Below, piece by piece: positions 24,570-36,203 of a stretch of 64,000 bases of DNA. The translations under genes were made by a program, and so were the position numbers. Position 1 is the first letter of the stretch. The number at the start of each line of letters is the position of its first letter. Below the pieces are notes generated by a model. It was given only the letters and a program-made list of their open reading frames with translations. It was not told the origin of the DNA and did not search any database. Source of the DNA: Agapanthus africanus (taxonomy: Eukaryota; Streptophyta; Magnoliopsida; Asparagales; Amaryllidaceae); assembly GCA_030015575.1 (NCBI GenBank), contig CM057351.1, positions 3,368,001 to 3,432,000 of the forward strand. Reading direction: 5' to 3'.

Positions 24570-25392
24570 GAATAAATTCGGTCCCTGAATTTAAATTTAA
24601 ACCCAAATCTTAAAAAATTTCTATATATCAAATCCACGGGGTTCCGAAGTTTCACACAAGCTCAAAATGTTACATAATGTGTGATAACGGTCCAAATATC
24701 ATATGTGCAAGCAATCGCATCCAAATGGACCGTGCACAAAAAGAGAAACTCTCATCGATAAAACATCATCAAAATCTTGTGCCAATCATCGACACTCGAA
24801 ATACCCAAAATATCCTAATGCAATGTACATGCTTATGGAGTAAACGTGTGAAATCCAGATAATTGGAACTCCAACACAGTCACTCTAACTACTTTAGTTA
24901 CGATACTGCGTGTGATATATATGAACGAAATCAAAATCAATTTACATACACGGATACAACATCAAGTGCATCTGATGTGCACCAAACAATACCAAGTACA
25001 TCAGGGTGCACAAATCAATATCAACACGTGCAACCGGTGTGCACTAAACCAATATCAAATGCATCTAGAATGCACAAAAATCTCAATCGAGTACATCTGG
25101 TGGGCATGAAAACAAAGAGCGATACTCCGCTCATCAAATATTGAGGCCAAAACAAAAGTGATGTCCAGATCACCTCCGATCACTCCAAAAACACAAATCA
25201 AAACACAAATCAACGCAACTAACACTGAAGCATACCTGCTTCAACATTGAAAGGTGCCTGAGCACCCGGAGCAGTCAGAGCAAGAACTCTCGCTTGTTCA
25301 CCGCTCACGTCTTCTATCTTTGGATCCCTGTCCTCTCTGCACAGGACCACAATATCCTCTACCCATCCGATTCCCGGATGAAACCTGAGTAA
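24570..25392 (-). other. E internal region between gag and 3' LTR, no pol
   Basis: About 820 bp where protease, RT and integrase would be expected. None is readable. A degenerate repeat of about 30 bp stands at 24963-25109 (five units, each with a CATC or GTGC core and TGCAC). Short plus ORFs here follow that repeat and have no domain. Confidence 0.6.
24963..25109. repeat. ~30-bp degenerate tandem repeat, element E
   Basis: Units start at about 24963, 24993, 25022, 25056 and 25084, pattern CAA-TGCATC-GTGCAC-AAACCAATAT with variation. Confidence 0.6.
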
Positions 25393-26453
25393 TCACCGGG
25401 GGAGGGGAAAGGAAAACGAAGCAGCGCGTCGGGTCGCTATCCTGTTTTGACGCCTGGCGGGACAGTTCCTGGTTTTATGACCGGGACTTATACAATTAAA
25501 ACACAACCGTATGGGCCTTTGCATCCTATCGGTGTCAAATGGCTGCTTTCGGGGCCATCCACTCACATCCTCACTCTCCTGCTCCATAGATGGAGTCTCA
25601 ACTCGAGATCGCTTCGGCTCCGAAGTCGCTCCAATCTCAAAATAACGTTCCTAAACCTGCATGGCCGCATTTAATGCCTCTACATAGGTATCAAAATGCT
25701 GGGCACCAACGGATAAAAACAGCTGCACATCAAGTCCGCGCGCGAATCTCTTAATCCGAATATCTTCCGTAGGAACCAAATAAGAAGCATATCGTGATAA
25801 TTGGGTGAAATGAAGGTCATACTCGGCTACCGTCATGCCCGGAGTCTTAACCAAAGACTCAAAACTAAGCACTCGGGCGTCTCTGATAATCTGAGGTAGG
25901 AATCGGGTCAAGAAAACCTTGGAAAACTCGTTCCAAGTCATAAGAGGAAGACCTGCTCGGCCTCTCTCAGATCGAATCACACCACGTTTGAGCAAGACCC
26001 TCTAAACAAAAACTGGCTAACTCCACTGATCTCGCATCGGAGCATCTCATCAAAAGGAATATCCTCGCCATCCTATCGAGGAATGACAACAGATCCTCTG
26101 ACCTAAACATGCCAGGAAATATCGGAGGCCTCAGCCTCATAAATTCTGAAAGCGACACGTCCATTGTCTCAATCACCGGAGGCATAACTGATCTCTGAGC
26201 ACCGTATCAACATCTCTGGAGCTGACTAGGCAAAGACATGTCTCTGGGTCTGAATAGTCTCAGCTAACGACCCAATCGACCGATGTAGATCCCGAACACT
26301 TGTTTCCAAACGAAATATCCCATCAGAAAACGGAGGATCAACTTGTTCCACTATCACCGGTGTACCATCCTGGTCAGTCCTCACCTCAGATGAGCCTGCC
26401 CTGACCTCATCACGAACTGCATCCCACTCGGCTTGTGCAGTCCCTGGCAGCAT
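25393..26453 (-). pseudogene. Broken Ty3/gypsy gag (Tekay-like), element E
   Basis: Gag forms the particle that packages element RNA. Best start is the minus-strand ATG at 26453 (MLPGTAQAEW). The frame meets a stop at 26226-26228, resumes in MPPVIETMD (26185) and shifts again near 25970. The Retrotrans_gag core is clear at 25995-25651: WNEFSKVFLTRFLP, DLHFTQLSRYA and IKRFARGLD. A CCHC zinc knuckle, CFNCISPGHKTRNC (C-x2-C-x4-H-x4-C), follows at about 25520-25475 and the reading stops at 25393. So N-part, core and knuckle are in normal order, broken by at least one stop and shifts. No protease follows. Core wording resembles Tekay/Del gag; lineage is my inference. Confidence 0.85.
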
Positions 26454-26920
26454 GATGACTGGAACTAGAAACAAACAAGGGTCAGTTCTCGAATCACAAC
26501 GGAAAAGCAATGCGATGCCACTGCCTTGGAAGGAAACAAGAGAATTATGAAAGAATTCGAAATAATTCCTAAGCTTACTTAAGAGGAGTGTCGTGTCGTA
26601 AATATGCCGCGGTACATACGTACGGTACGCAATGCTACTTAAGCTACCTACTCCATCATACCAAGGGTAGCCTATAAGTCGAAAGGTCGGGTTTAAGACC
26701 CCTAATGTTAAGTCGAAGTTCCGCAGGGTCAAGTCCAGGTCTCGAAAGATCATGTCCTAAATTCTGCATGGTCAAACCTAAACTTAACAAAGGAAAACGA
26801 AGTTTGGTTCTAACACCCCAAAGTCAAGTCTGTGTTCCGCAAGGTTAGGCCTAAGTTTCAAGACATTACAACCTAGACCCCACATGGTTAAACCTAGACT
26901 CGACAATGGTGAAACCTTAT
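26454..26920 (-). other. E leader between primer site and gag
   Basis: About 470 bp with repeated phrases such as AAGGTTAGGCCTAA and ATGGTTAAACCTAGACTCGA. An upstream minus-strand ORF (from 26753) runs in frame into the gag N-part, but the later ATG at 26453 fits gag better. No other feature seen. Confidence 0.5.
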
Positions 26921-26932
26921 GCTTTGATATCG
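26921..26932 (-). other. Degenerate primer-binding site, element E
   Basis: The minus strand reads CGATATCAAAGC, 9 of 12 bases of TGGTATCAGAGC, followed by ATAAGG. It lies two bases from the LTR end ATGACA. Differences are mostly transitions. Confidence 0.6.
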
Positions 26933-28541
26933 ACTGTCATGACCTGAAATTGGCAAGTGACCGACACTTGAATCACGTGAAATCTATAGGACTCCACATT
27001 CACTCACGTAAGCCAAAAACCCGGAATCTAAACCATTTTACAAGAAATAGCGGAGGTGAAGTTTTGAAAATGTTTTACTTAAAATCAAGTTTGCTTTGAA
27101 ATCGTTGCTATTGTTTAAAAATCAGACAACACCTCCTTTGTTAATTTTGATCAAAACAGATACAGTAATATAATAACAAAGCATCCCTAAACATGGGAGC
27201 AAAATCAACGCCCAACGGCGGATCAACAACCACGTAATATATATACGACGCCTCAGCGAAGAATCAATTGCGGAAAGTAAATAGAATAAATATACATCAA
27301 GTCACAACAGACTAAGGCCTCGATAAACTAGACTTGGTCTTTGATGGAATATTTTTAGATACAATAGGTATAAGGCAAATGCCGATACAAAAGAACAAAA
27401 CCCACCACTCAAGTATATGCGCATCTACGCCCACAAAACAGGAGATGTGTCCAAAATAGCCGCTACTGATCCAAGCGGTCAAGCATGTCCAAAACTATGG
27501 CACAACAGGGGTGAGTTGCCAACTCGTGAATAGTATTATATAACGAGCTAAAAATCACAAGGATAAGCGGTGAAACATCTGAACAATATAAATATGTACA
27601 TCAAGAAGGGTAAAATGGTATGCATCGAAACTAGAGTTCGAGCAAAGAAATATGTGATGACAAGCCCTCATGTATAACTCGTGTGCCGCTATCCTATATA
27701 TGAATCTGTGTGGTTATCATGTCAATCTCGACTAAACAACATCGAACCCGGTATGGTCATAACATAACCACAAGCATATAAAAGCATGCGAGTCACGAAA
27801 ATATACGTAATACTATGCAACGTAATGATGATACATCATTAATAAATGGTAACTCACTGCGTACTAAATATACCGGTGTCAATCACGATCACCGTAGTCA
27901 TGGTGCAATATCTATAGCACACGACCAAGCCGAAATAGAAGCAAGGCTATGATACGTATAGCACACCTCATTATGCAATCTAATAAAAGTAGCCGTAGGA
28001 TGTATGTATATTACATCTTTTCAAAATAGCCATATGATGTCTATATCATGGCACTAGTAGCGGACGTTACTGTAAGCAGAGAATAGGTGTTTCATTTAAA
28101 TATGCATCCCGCTCCGTTTATTTGAAAATGATATAGAAGGGGTTTTCTTTTGAAAGTTTCTGTACTAATCATAGGCACGTGAAAAATATGAGACTACAAC
28201 TTTTTAAAAACCCTTTTCAGTATACATCGATATATGAAAATACTAGTCAGGTACTGTCTCGTGGACCAGTCTTGTCCGGCTGCTATATATACAGCATACT
28301 ATATCACATCAGTGTAGGGTATCTATCTCGATCCCTCTCTCTCTCACACATATATAATATCCGTAGAGACACCTTGTGTCAACTATCTTCAATCCCTCAT
28401 GGATTAATCACAAATATAACTCTAGAGACATCCTGTGTCAACTACCCTTAATCCATCATGGATTGATCACAATGTATATATCTCATGGATCCCCAACTAT
28501 ATCTATCGTGTCCGAATCATACTCTTTCTAGTATTCTTTCC

Positions 28542-28566
28542 ATATATATATATATATATATATATA
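28542..28566. repeat. (AT)n microsatellite
   Basis: Pure AT dinucleotide run in the E right LTR; the left LTR has a shorter one at about 12560-12575. Confidence 0.9.
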
Positions 28567-28689
28567 CTCAATCTCGTAGGATTGATATCATATCACATCA
28601 TATCCTCGTACCCCTTTTAGTTTGCATGAACTAGTTATAACACAGACGGGTAACATATCATAACATAAGCAGTAATATAAATGTATCAA

Positions 28690-28775
28690 TATATCATACA
28701 TATATATATATACATACATATATACATACATATACATACATACATATATAAATATATATAAATATTAGTGTCCGA
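28690..28775. repeat. (TA)n/(TACA)n microsatellite
   Basis: Mixed TATA and TACATA units; the left LTR has only a short CACACA run at the same site (about 12710), so it expanded in this copy. Confidence 0.85.
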
Positions 28776-31025
28776 TACCACTGAGGTGTAACATCAACGA
28801 TATATGACGCGTAGCGGAAATCGTAAAGCGTAGCGTAACGAATAAGATAATTAAAGCGCGAGCGAAAGACATGTAAAGTAAGCGTAACGTAAACGAACAA
28901 TAAATAGATATTGATTGCAAATTACTCCGTATATACATTTGTAAAATATCACGAAACGTTGGTTTTTTTTAAGTAAGGAGGCTGCGGTGTTTTAAAATAC
29001 GTAAATGCCCCTTTTCAAATCCAACAACATATCCTTCTCATCTCTTTTAAAATATGAAACGAATCGTTGTTAAATTTAGGGTTACAATCCGACTATTATA
29101 ATCTCCTCATCAGGATAAAATAAGACTCCACGAGTCAAAGTCAATAAAGCTGTATTCGGCAAATCATCATCATGTCATCCAGTAAGGAAATTTCACCTCG
29201 TACGATGACCACAAAATATATCATTATATAATAATAATGATCAGTAAGGATATCTAATCTACGTACTCAAAACACAGCTATAGTAATGCGGACCTTAAGT
29301 CTACTTACACCTCGCAATTTGTACAGACCTCAAGTTAAATACGCACCTAACAGCCGATGCGGATATGTCGTCAACGAACCCTCACAACGATCGGTACAGA
29401 CATCTCATGTCACGTACACACACGGCAACCAGGGCAACCAGTACGGACCTCCAGTCGCGTACTTACCCAACAATAAGTGCGGACACCTAGTCTCATATGC
29501 GCATCCAATATAACTCGTATAATAACATAATCCTATTATAACGTCAATTCTACTATAATATGTAAATAGGATAGTTCTATGAGGCATGTCAGTACTAATA
29601 ATGTGTAGTGTAACATTTGAGTCTGTGATTGTGCAACATGGCAATTATTAGTATTTGTGCTTGTGTTCTACCAATGTATCTATAATGATTCTACTAAACG
29701 ATACTAATGGAATACACTACTTATCGGACCAATCTAAACATATATGGCATATATCTTAAACAAATCGAATGATATCATAAGCAATATGTTTCATAAGGGT
29801 GCTATATGCCATCCACCCGATTTTCCCCACTTGTAGATATAATATACTCATAGTTTGTGATCGCGCTAGTCATATCCGACGATCGCCTTGCGCATCCTCG
29901 CTGCTTCGGAGGTCTCCGCAACGAAACCTAGCATTCATATATTCATGCAACGCACATAAGAAACCATATCGAAACCGATATATCAAACAAAGGTCCATAT
30001 GTTAGAATCTATGACCAACAAAAGGTAGACGAATGCTACGAACGAGAAATTTCCCTCCCGGCATCGCTACACAATCAAATCCACCAAAACCAGAATTGTA
30101 AATACGGATACGCAAGTTTAAAAACCGTAAAATATCGTCAAACTCATACTAAAACTCGCCTAGATTTTGACTCGGGGATTATTAGAAAAAATACCATATA
30201 CTAGAGGCCTATTCTACTCATAAAACAAACCCAGACCAAGACTTACACCCTAAATCCTATCTGTGGCCGCCAATTAATTCATTATTGTCGTAAATTGCGG
30301 TCTGGACTTGGGGTTTTTGGTCTGTGCTTCTGTGGGTGTCTTCTGGTGATCCTATCAGGTCAATACTATATGCTAAATATTTTATAAGTGTCTTAATTTA
30401 TCCCAGATTTTATTTGAACACTAAAAACATTACAAAAACACCATTTTTCTGACATCAATCATAAAAATCAGAAACTTAATACTTGACAAACTGAAAAAGA
30501 TGAAGTTTTACCTATATGAATGGATCACAAATGAAGTCCAAGCTCAAGAGATGTCTGCTAGACGTTCATTGGAGTTGTGTTGATCTTAGCTTGGGCTCTT
30601 TAACAATTTGATGTGCAAGTTAATGAAAGGTTCAAAGTTTTTTGAGTAAAAGAACTAAGGTTAATGATGAGGATGGAGAAGTATTTTGTTCAGTTTTGAA
30701 CTGAAATGGAAATGAATATGAGAGTATTGGATGAAGGAGGAGGTGTTGAGAAGTGGGTAGAGAAAGGAGGTGGTGGAGGGGAGTAAGGTGGAGGTGTAGC
30801 CATGGTATATTATATGTGTTAAGTTGTGTGTGAAGGTATATCATAGCCTAAAATATACCAACCATCCTCATTTAAAACAAACACATTTGCAAATAAATAC
30901 CTCCTACATATAAATATCTTATACTAATAACTACTTTTATAAATAAATACCAAAATCTTATTAACACTCTTTTTATCATTATTCAAAATTCTAAAATAAT
31001 ATTTAAAATTTTCTAAAATGTTACA

Positions 31026-34000
31026 TAAATATACTTAAAGAAAAATATTTTTATAAACCATATAAAATTGGAAACACCAAAAAATAAAGCAAGGATATAA
31101 CAGAGGATTGTCACAACTTGTTTGTTTATATATACTTTTAAAAGTACTTTAGAAAATTGACTAGATCCAAATATTTTCTTTCTTTCCTTTTTATGGCTTA
31201 TAGGTTTCTTCTAACAATATATGACTAATATGAGAGAATGAAAATATTAATAGTGAAGATAATTGATTATAAATATGAACATAAAAATTTTAATAAATAA
31301 TTTTTTCATATTATATTCACATTTATTCTAACCATGCCTATAATTAATGAAAATTAACACATTCTATAAATATTCATATTATATCCTATTGTTTCTAACA
31401 ATCCCTCATAATTATTTTTACTGATACCACTATTTTTGCTAAATCCTACATCACAACCATATATAATATAATTAGAATAAAAAAGTGAATTATAATAATT
31501 GGGTGTGAATATATAAAATGGACTATTAAAACTTGTTTCACATTTCACTTGGTACAGTACTATATATGTTTGTAAATATAGAATTCATGATAAAATTTTC
31601 AGAAATCTACCATGTACATATTTTTAAAGTTACATCCAATGAAGCACAATAAAATCAGGGACGGAGCCAGGATTTGATGGTCAGAAGGCGGTATTAAAAT
31701 CGATTTTTCACACTTCACGAGTCGTATGTTGAATTATATCGAATTTCAGAAAGGAAAAATGGAACTAATCAATAAATAACACTATGAATAATGACGAAAA
31801 TATATAAATCTAGACTTATCAATGGCTAAACTCTATTCAAGATATATGCTGACTATATTTACTCAACTTGACAACACCCAATTTTCCATATGTTAATTTG
31901 CAGAACGTTCAGTAGTAAAGATTGTAAATGTGTGTGTGAGAGAGATTTCAAATTAGATTTCCTTATAATTAAATTCAGCTATAATAATTGAAATATATTT
32001 TTAATCTCCTCATTTCTAAATTGATTACGAGAATGAGTAATTTAAGGTTAAAATCTTACAGAATCAGTTATAATTGACCAATATATAATAAATCGTCTGG
32101 TACTTTTAAGATTCCAAAATAAGATATTTAAGTAAAATTAAATTAACTCATGATTTCGATTTTATTAATCGGTATGTGTAATTTGAGAAATAAATCATCT
32201 GAAGAATTGAATGTTGAGGAAAAGAGAGGAGATAGGATGCTGGTGTTTTTGCTATTGTTTGAGGATATAGAAAAGGAGGTCAGTGTTGCTGTTGTCACAT
32301 GAGGAGAGGAGAGAAAGCAAAGGAGTTTAGGCTGCTGGACTTGCTGTTAGTGGAGAGAGAAAGAGAGGATGATGACAGATAAGCAACAACAATTTTGGGT
32401 GGGGCGAGGAGAGGGGGCATGTGGCAGATGTATAGTTTAGCGTGATTGGGAGTGGGGAAAATCGCGAGAGAAAAAAAGGAAAGAGTTTGGGGTTAAGAGT
32501 AGTATATTGTAAATAGTGGATTTTATAATGCATTTTGGGTTATGGGTGAGAAACCAAAAATAACCAATACCCATCGTTACCCTATAAAATTCTATATTAT
32601 CGATATTTATATCGGTATGATACTCCTAGTGTATCAACCGATATTTGTTATATTGGCCAATATTAGGTTAAAACGATGAACCCTTTTATCGATGAACCCT
32701 TTTATCGATATGAAATTTATCAGCAACCCATCGATATCGATACATCGGCTGATAAATTGAATGATGCGACCGATGTTTGTTTCATTTGGGCCAAGAGAGA
32801 TGCATTCTGAGAGGTGAGAGATTAGGTTTTAGGTTTGAAGAGAAAGGATTCATGGGAGGGTAGAGGGGAAGCAGCTAGGGTTCATGGGAGGGTAGAGGGG
32901 AAGCGGTAAAAAGAAAAGTGCACGTGGTTCTCAGGAAACAAATTCCTAGGGCCTCATTTTCATAAATATTTAGGCATTTATTTTGTTGAGATAAATATTT
33001 GAGGATTATTTAAATATTAGGCTGTAAATGAATTTTCTTTTTCTTTTTTAGTTTCTTCATTATTTAGTCATATACATGCATAGTTGATAACCCTTACCCA
33101 ACCCGTCCCAAAGGATTTGAAGCAAATCGTTTTTCGAATCCAAATATGGCCCATTCATATTATAAATCAGGTCACTCATCTTGATTTACCGCTTTTAAGT
33201 CGTTATAAACTAGTTATGAAATAATTATTTGCCTCAGTATAATGTTGGCACAAATTGAACACAATTGTTTCTATATACGGTTTGAGGGATAAAATTTGAT
33301 AATTATATCCTTTATTGTGATTTAAACAATTTGTAAACCATTCACAATTTTTTTTATTACCGTTTTCTAACCCTTGCACAAGTTATTTTTTGCATGGGTG
33401 GTTAGCTAGGCCATAAATTTAAACAGCCCGTTAGGCATCTACTTGAGCATCTACTTATTACACTCTTGTTGCATAGGTAAGGAAACATAAAATTCACTTC
33501 ATTTCTTGTACACACTTTAAAACATGATGACCAAACTGATTTGCAATTATAATGGTCCGTCATTGGACTTGAATGGGAAGGGTATATTTTACATGAATCA
33601 GCTACAATATGCAATTTCTTATAGAAAAGATCCGTTAAGCTTTTAGCTATTAAATGTGCCTTTGTATTTGTGTATTTATTGCACTTGTAAGAGTCTACAT
33701 TCATTTAATGTATTTGCATAAATCATGAAGCAATCTGATGGGTGACAAATACTAGAAATGTTATTCCTAATTTTTAATGTATATTTTCTAGTTGACGTCT
33801 CTTTAGCCTCTATGCTTGCATTTAATGGATTTTAATGTTAACAATGTTATATATTCATGTTAATGTTAACATATAATATATTTAATATTTTCTAGCCGAT
33901 GTCTCCTATATACTTGCATTTAATGTATTTTAATGTTAATATATTTGCATAAATCATGACGGCTGACAAATATTCTAGTTGATTTTAGTCCATGCACATA

Positions 34001-34286
34001 ATATCTCTAGTCCATGTCCACACATTTAATGCATCTCAGTGTTAACAATGCTATGTATTCATGTCCATGTCGGTGAATAGTGTTAGTGGCAGTGTCCATG
34101 CTTCTTACGGCTTTGGTGATGACAGCGTATCGCTGTTTGTATGTCTACTAATATGATATACTGTAAACTTTTGCATCTCATCATAAAGTTCAATATAAGT
34201 TGGAATAATGAACATTGGAATTCTCAATAATTTTTTGAATTATGCTTCTTTAGTAAGCTAATACATGATTTTAAAATAATTTTCAG
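31026..34286. other. Low-copy AT-rich region without a convincing gene
   Basis: About 3.3 kb between E and the SAM-domain exon. A GGACGGAGCCAGGATTTG phrase at about 31659 looks like a dispersed plant repeat edge. 32220-32480 is purine-rich. 32570-32780 is dense in CGAT/ATCG, with GATGAACCCTTTTATC doubled at about 32677-32708. A 24-bp block at 32849-32872 repeats at 32881-32904. Earlier exons of the SAM-domain gene may lie here, but I could not recognise them. Confidence 0.4.
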
Positions 34287-34389
34287 GTAGACATGGCTGC
34301 ATTGAAGCAAATGGGAGACCATGATCTCAAAGAGCTGGGAATACCAATGGTATGTTTATTCTTCATTCTGATAAATATTTCTTGCTTTG

Positions 34390-34436
<47 letters not shown>

Positions 34437-35507
34437 ATCTGAGAACTAGCAATATGATTTGAGAACAGATCCTGATCAAATCTAAAATCATTAGACACAC
34501 TTTGGGTTATGTGCAACAACCACGCCAATGTTAGAAAGATTAATGGCCTCTTTTTCATAATTGTGCACACATATCCCAGTTTAGATTTATAGGCTAGAAG
34601 CCTGATTAGTAAGTACCAGGTAGGAAAAGACTCTAGGGTCCAAACCTCGACATGTCAAGCCTTGCATATATATAAACCTGTGTAGTCATAGAAATATAGT
34701 ACATCAATCTCGACCATAACTCAGTTGGTATGATGCTTTCCCTCCTGGGGGGAGAGGGGTTCGATCCCAAAGAAAGGAAGTGGCCACAATTTAACGTGTT
34801 TGGGGAAAATTCGTGGGTCCCTGGATGCGTGTGTTGTATTGTTTGTGTGTGCGTGGGTGTGTTGTGTACGTGGGTTAGGTTTACGGGCCAGTTAAAAAAA
34901 AACACTGAACAGGGTTGTAAAACCACGTACATCTTTTCACTGAATGTGACCTCCAGAAGCACATATATAAGTCCAACTATCATCACACTGGCTTGTAATC
35001 TTGTGCTAGCCTATTTTCCATAATCTGGACCTGCAATTATACTGCAGCCACCTACCGTGTGAATGAGCTCCAAACTCATTTACTTGCAGATAAATCTTTA
35101 AGCCATTATGTGGACAAACTCTTTTAATTGATGGACTTCTATTTGAATGAATTGCTCCCCTACGATCATAGCCATTAATCCAATTCTTATCGCTTGCCAA
35201 CAATAAAACTTTAAACATAACATGCAACAATTTTTTCATTTTGCTTTATGTGTGTTCTTTATCATTGGTAATGATGAAATTTTGTGACTAGATCCTGATG
35301 GAAATCAGGAATCTGGTGCCCTTGTAGAATTTATTTCACCCTTAAATGTTGTGACCCAATGTGTACTTGAAATATTTTTGTCCTCACCACACAAGCCACA
35401 AATTACTTGCAGAACGGAGGTTCTTATTTTCTTTATATTACTTGCAGGGTCCTAGGAAGAAAATCCTCTTGGCAGCGTTACCTCGTTCCAAACAACGGCA
35501 GTTATGA
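34287..35507 (+). CDS. SAM-domain protein, last two exons (partial gene)
   Basis: Two exons in phase with consensus splice sites: 34287-34349 (acceptor TTTTCAG, donor ATG/GTATGT) and 35448-35507 (acceptor CTTGCAG, stop TGA 35505-35507), joined by a 1098-bp intron. They encode the C-terminal half of a sterile alpha motif: MGDHDLKELGIPM in the first exon, then GPRKKILLAALPRSK in the last. SAM domains are small helical protein-protein interaction modules; plant proteins with this ending are mostly uncharacterised. The helical start of the domain and any upstream exons were not found, so it may be a truncated gene or a real gene with distant exons. The intron contains a SINE and a (TA)n run. Splice sites and reading frame are intact. 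Confidence 0.75.
34391..34434. repeat. (TA)n microsatellite in the SAM-gene intron
   Basis: Uninterrupted TA dinucleotide run, 42 bp after the exon's donor site. Confidence 0.92.
34705..34902 (+). mobile_element. tRNA-derived SINE
   Basis: A box-A-like TAACTCAGTTGG (34717-34728) and box B GGTTCGATCCC (34758-34768) are spaced as in a tRNA promoter. A tRNA-unrelated body with GT-rich sequence follows and ends in an A run (34893-34902). Such elements are copied by LINE reverse transcriptase. I could not find a clear target duplication, so the left edge is approximate. It lies in the SAM-gene intron, same strand. Confidence 0.75.
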
Positions 35508-35820
35508 GGAGAATTTTTCGCTTCAATCATACCTATTTAGTATACAATTCGGATGTACTAGAAATTATAGCAGTCTAATGGCCATGTATCAGTGTGTGAA
35601 TTATGATGCAAAGAAAAAAATTATCTTGGCGATGGATACATCCGTATTTTAATTGTACGATATAATTTATATCACAACCAATGCTCATTTTCTCAACACA
35701 AATGCAAGAATGAATATGAATGGAGTTGAGGTATCATGGAACTAATACAAGGATGAATGCGATGAATATGATATAATTCAGCGTTATTTTCATGATCTTG
35801 AGATGTTTATTGACTGATGG

Positions 35821-36203
35821 TTAACATGCTTTGATTGATGGGGCACGAGCGGATATGTTTTGCTTCAAGTCCCAACAGTTCATTACATTTCTTGTACAAG
35901 CATGATCAGAAAGAAATCTGTGCTTAGGCAGACTTTGATGCTGCACTTGTTGCAGGCGCTTGTGTTGGAGAATGTAAGCAGTTCTTTGCATCCCCTGTCG
36001 GGGCATCTTGGCTTTTGTTTCTTTTTAGGATCGCAATTCCCTGACTTTTCGTGTCGCATGAGTACGTTGTTTTCTTCATCGGCCTTCTTCTCGATTGACA
36101 TCGAGCAGATCTTGCATACGGCGACTATTCTGCTGTTGTGCTCTGATTTGGGACGGCAGTGGACTTTGTATGCTCTATGCTCTAGGCAGAAGACCTGTTG
36201 CAA
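35821..36203 (-). pseudogene. AN1/C2H2 zinc-finger stress-associated protein fragment
   Basis: Minus-strand reading gives VFCLEHRAYKVHC (end of a first AN1 finger), CKICSMSIEKKADEEN and VLMRHEKSGNC (C2H2-like part), then CPDRGCKELLTF and CNKCSIKVCL (second AN1 finger). A one-base loss near 35985 shifts the frame; the next frame continues KHRFLSDHAC and ends at 35821-35823. The first finger's N-terminal half is absent; TTGCAACAG just upstream could be an intron acceptor, but no matching first exon was found to the right. In the first finger the last H-x-C spacing is also disturbed. Family role, by knowledge: stress-associated proteins of SAP11/13/16 type. This copy is truncated and frameshifted. 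It faces the SAM gene tail to tail, about 310 bp away. Confidence 0.78.

Larger units (their letters stand above)
11984..31025 (-). mobile_element. Element E: gag-only Tekay/Del-like Ty3/gypsy element, interrupted
   Basis: Minus-strand element. Right (5') LTR 26935-31025, primer site 26921-26932, leader, broken gag 25393-26453, polypurine tract 24559-24569, and left (3') LTR in pieces (11984-13504 and 23120-24558) because C sits inside it. The far end of the left LTR should lie left of the window beyond B and A. The two LTR copies match over about 3 kb and both end GTTACA. The internal region is only about 2.4 kb, with no protease, RT or integrase, so the copy could not move by its own proteins. 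Gag type and long LTRs suggest the Tekay/Del chromovirus lineage; that assignment is an inference. Confidence 0.82.
26935..31025 (-). repeat. 5' LTR of element E (right), ~4.1 kb
   Basis: In plus orientation it runs TGTCATGACC to GTTACA. The part 27951-31025 matches the left LTR pieces and contains the empty site for C (about 29560-29567). The part 26935-27950 has no partner in the window because B cut the left LTR at 11984; its LTR status rests on the adjacent primer site. Holds microsatellites at 28542-28566 and 28690-28775, the ~37-bp repeat at 29288-29510 and a CT-rich minus-strand zone near 30660-30790. ORFs in it are not genes. Confidence 0.78.

Noticed and set aside
26226..26753. Gag start at the upstream ATG (26753)
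   Set aside because: The first about 100 residues look like translated leader; the ATG at 26453 begins the gag-like wording.
33402..33704. 100-codon minus ORF upstream of the SAM exon
   Set aside because: No domain pattern and no splice context; AT-rich chance ORF.
34717..34768. Possible tRNA gene
   Set aside because: Boxes A and B are present but no cloverleaf arms or acceptor stem; it is the head of a SINE.
34633..35023. ORFs on both strands of about 97-117 codons
   Set aside because: They read through the SINE and its GT-rich body and match nothing recognisable.
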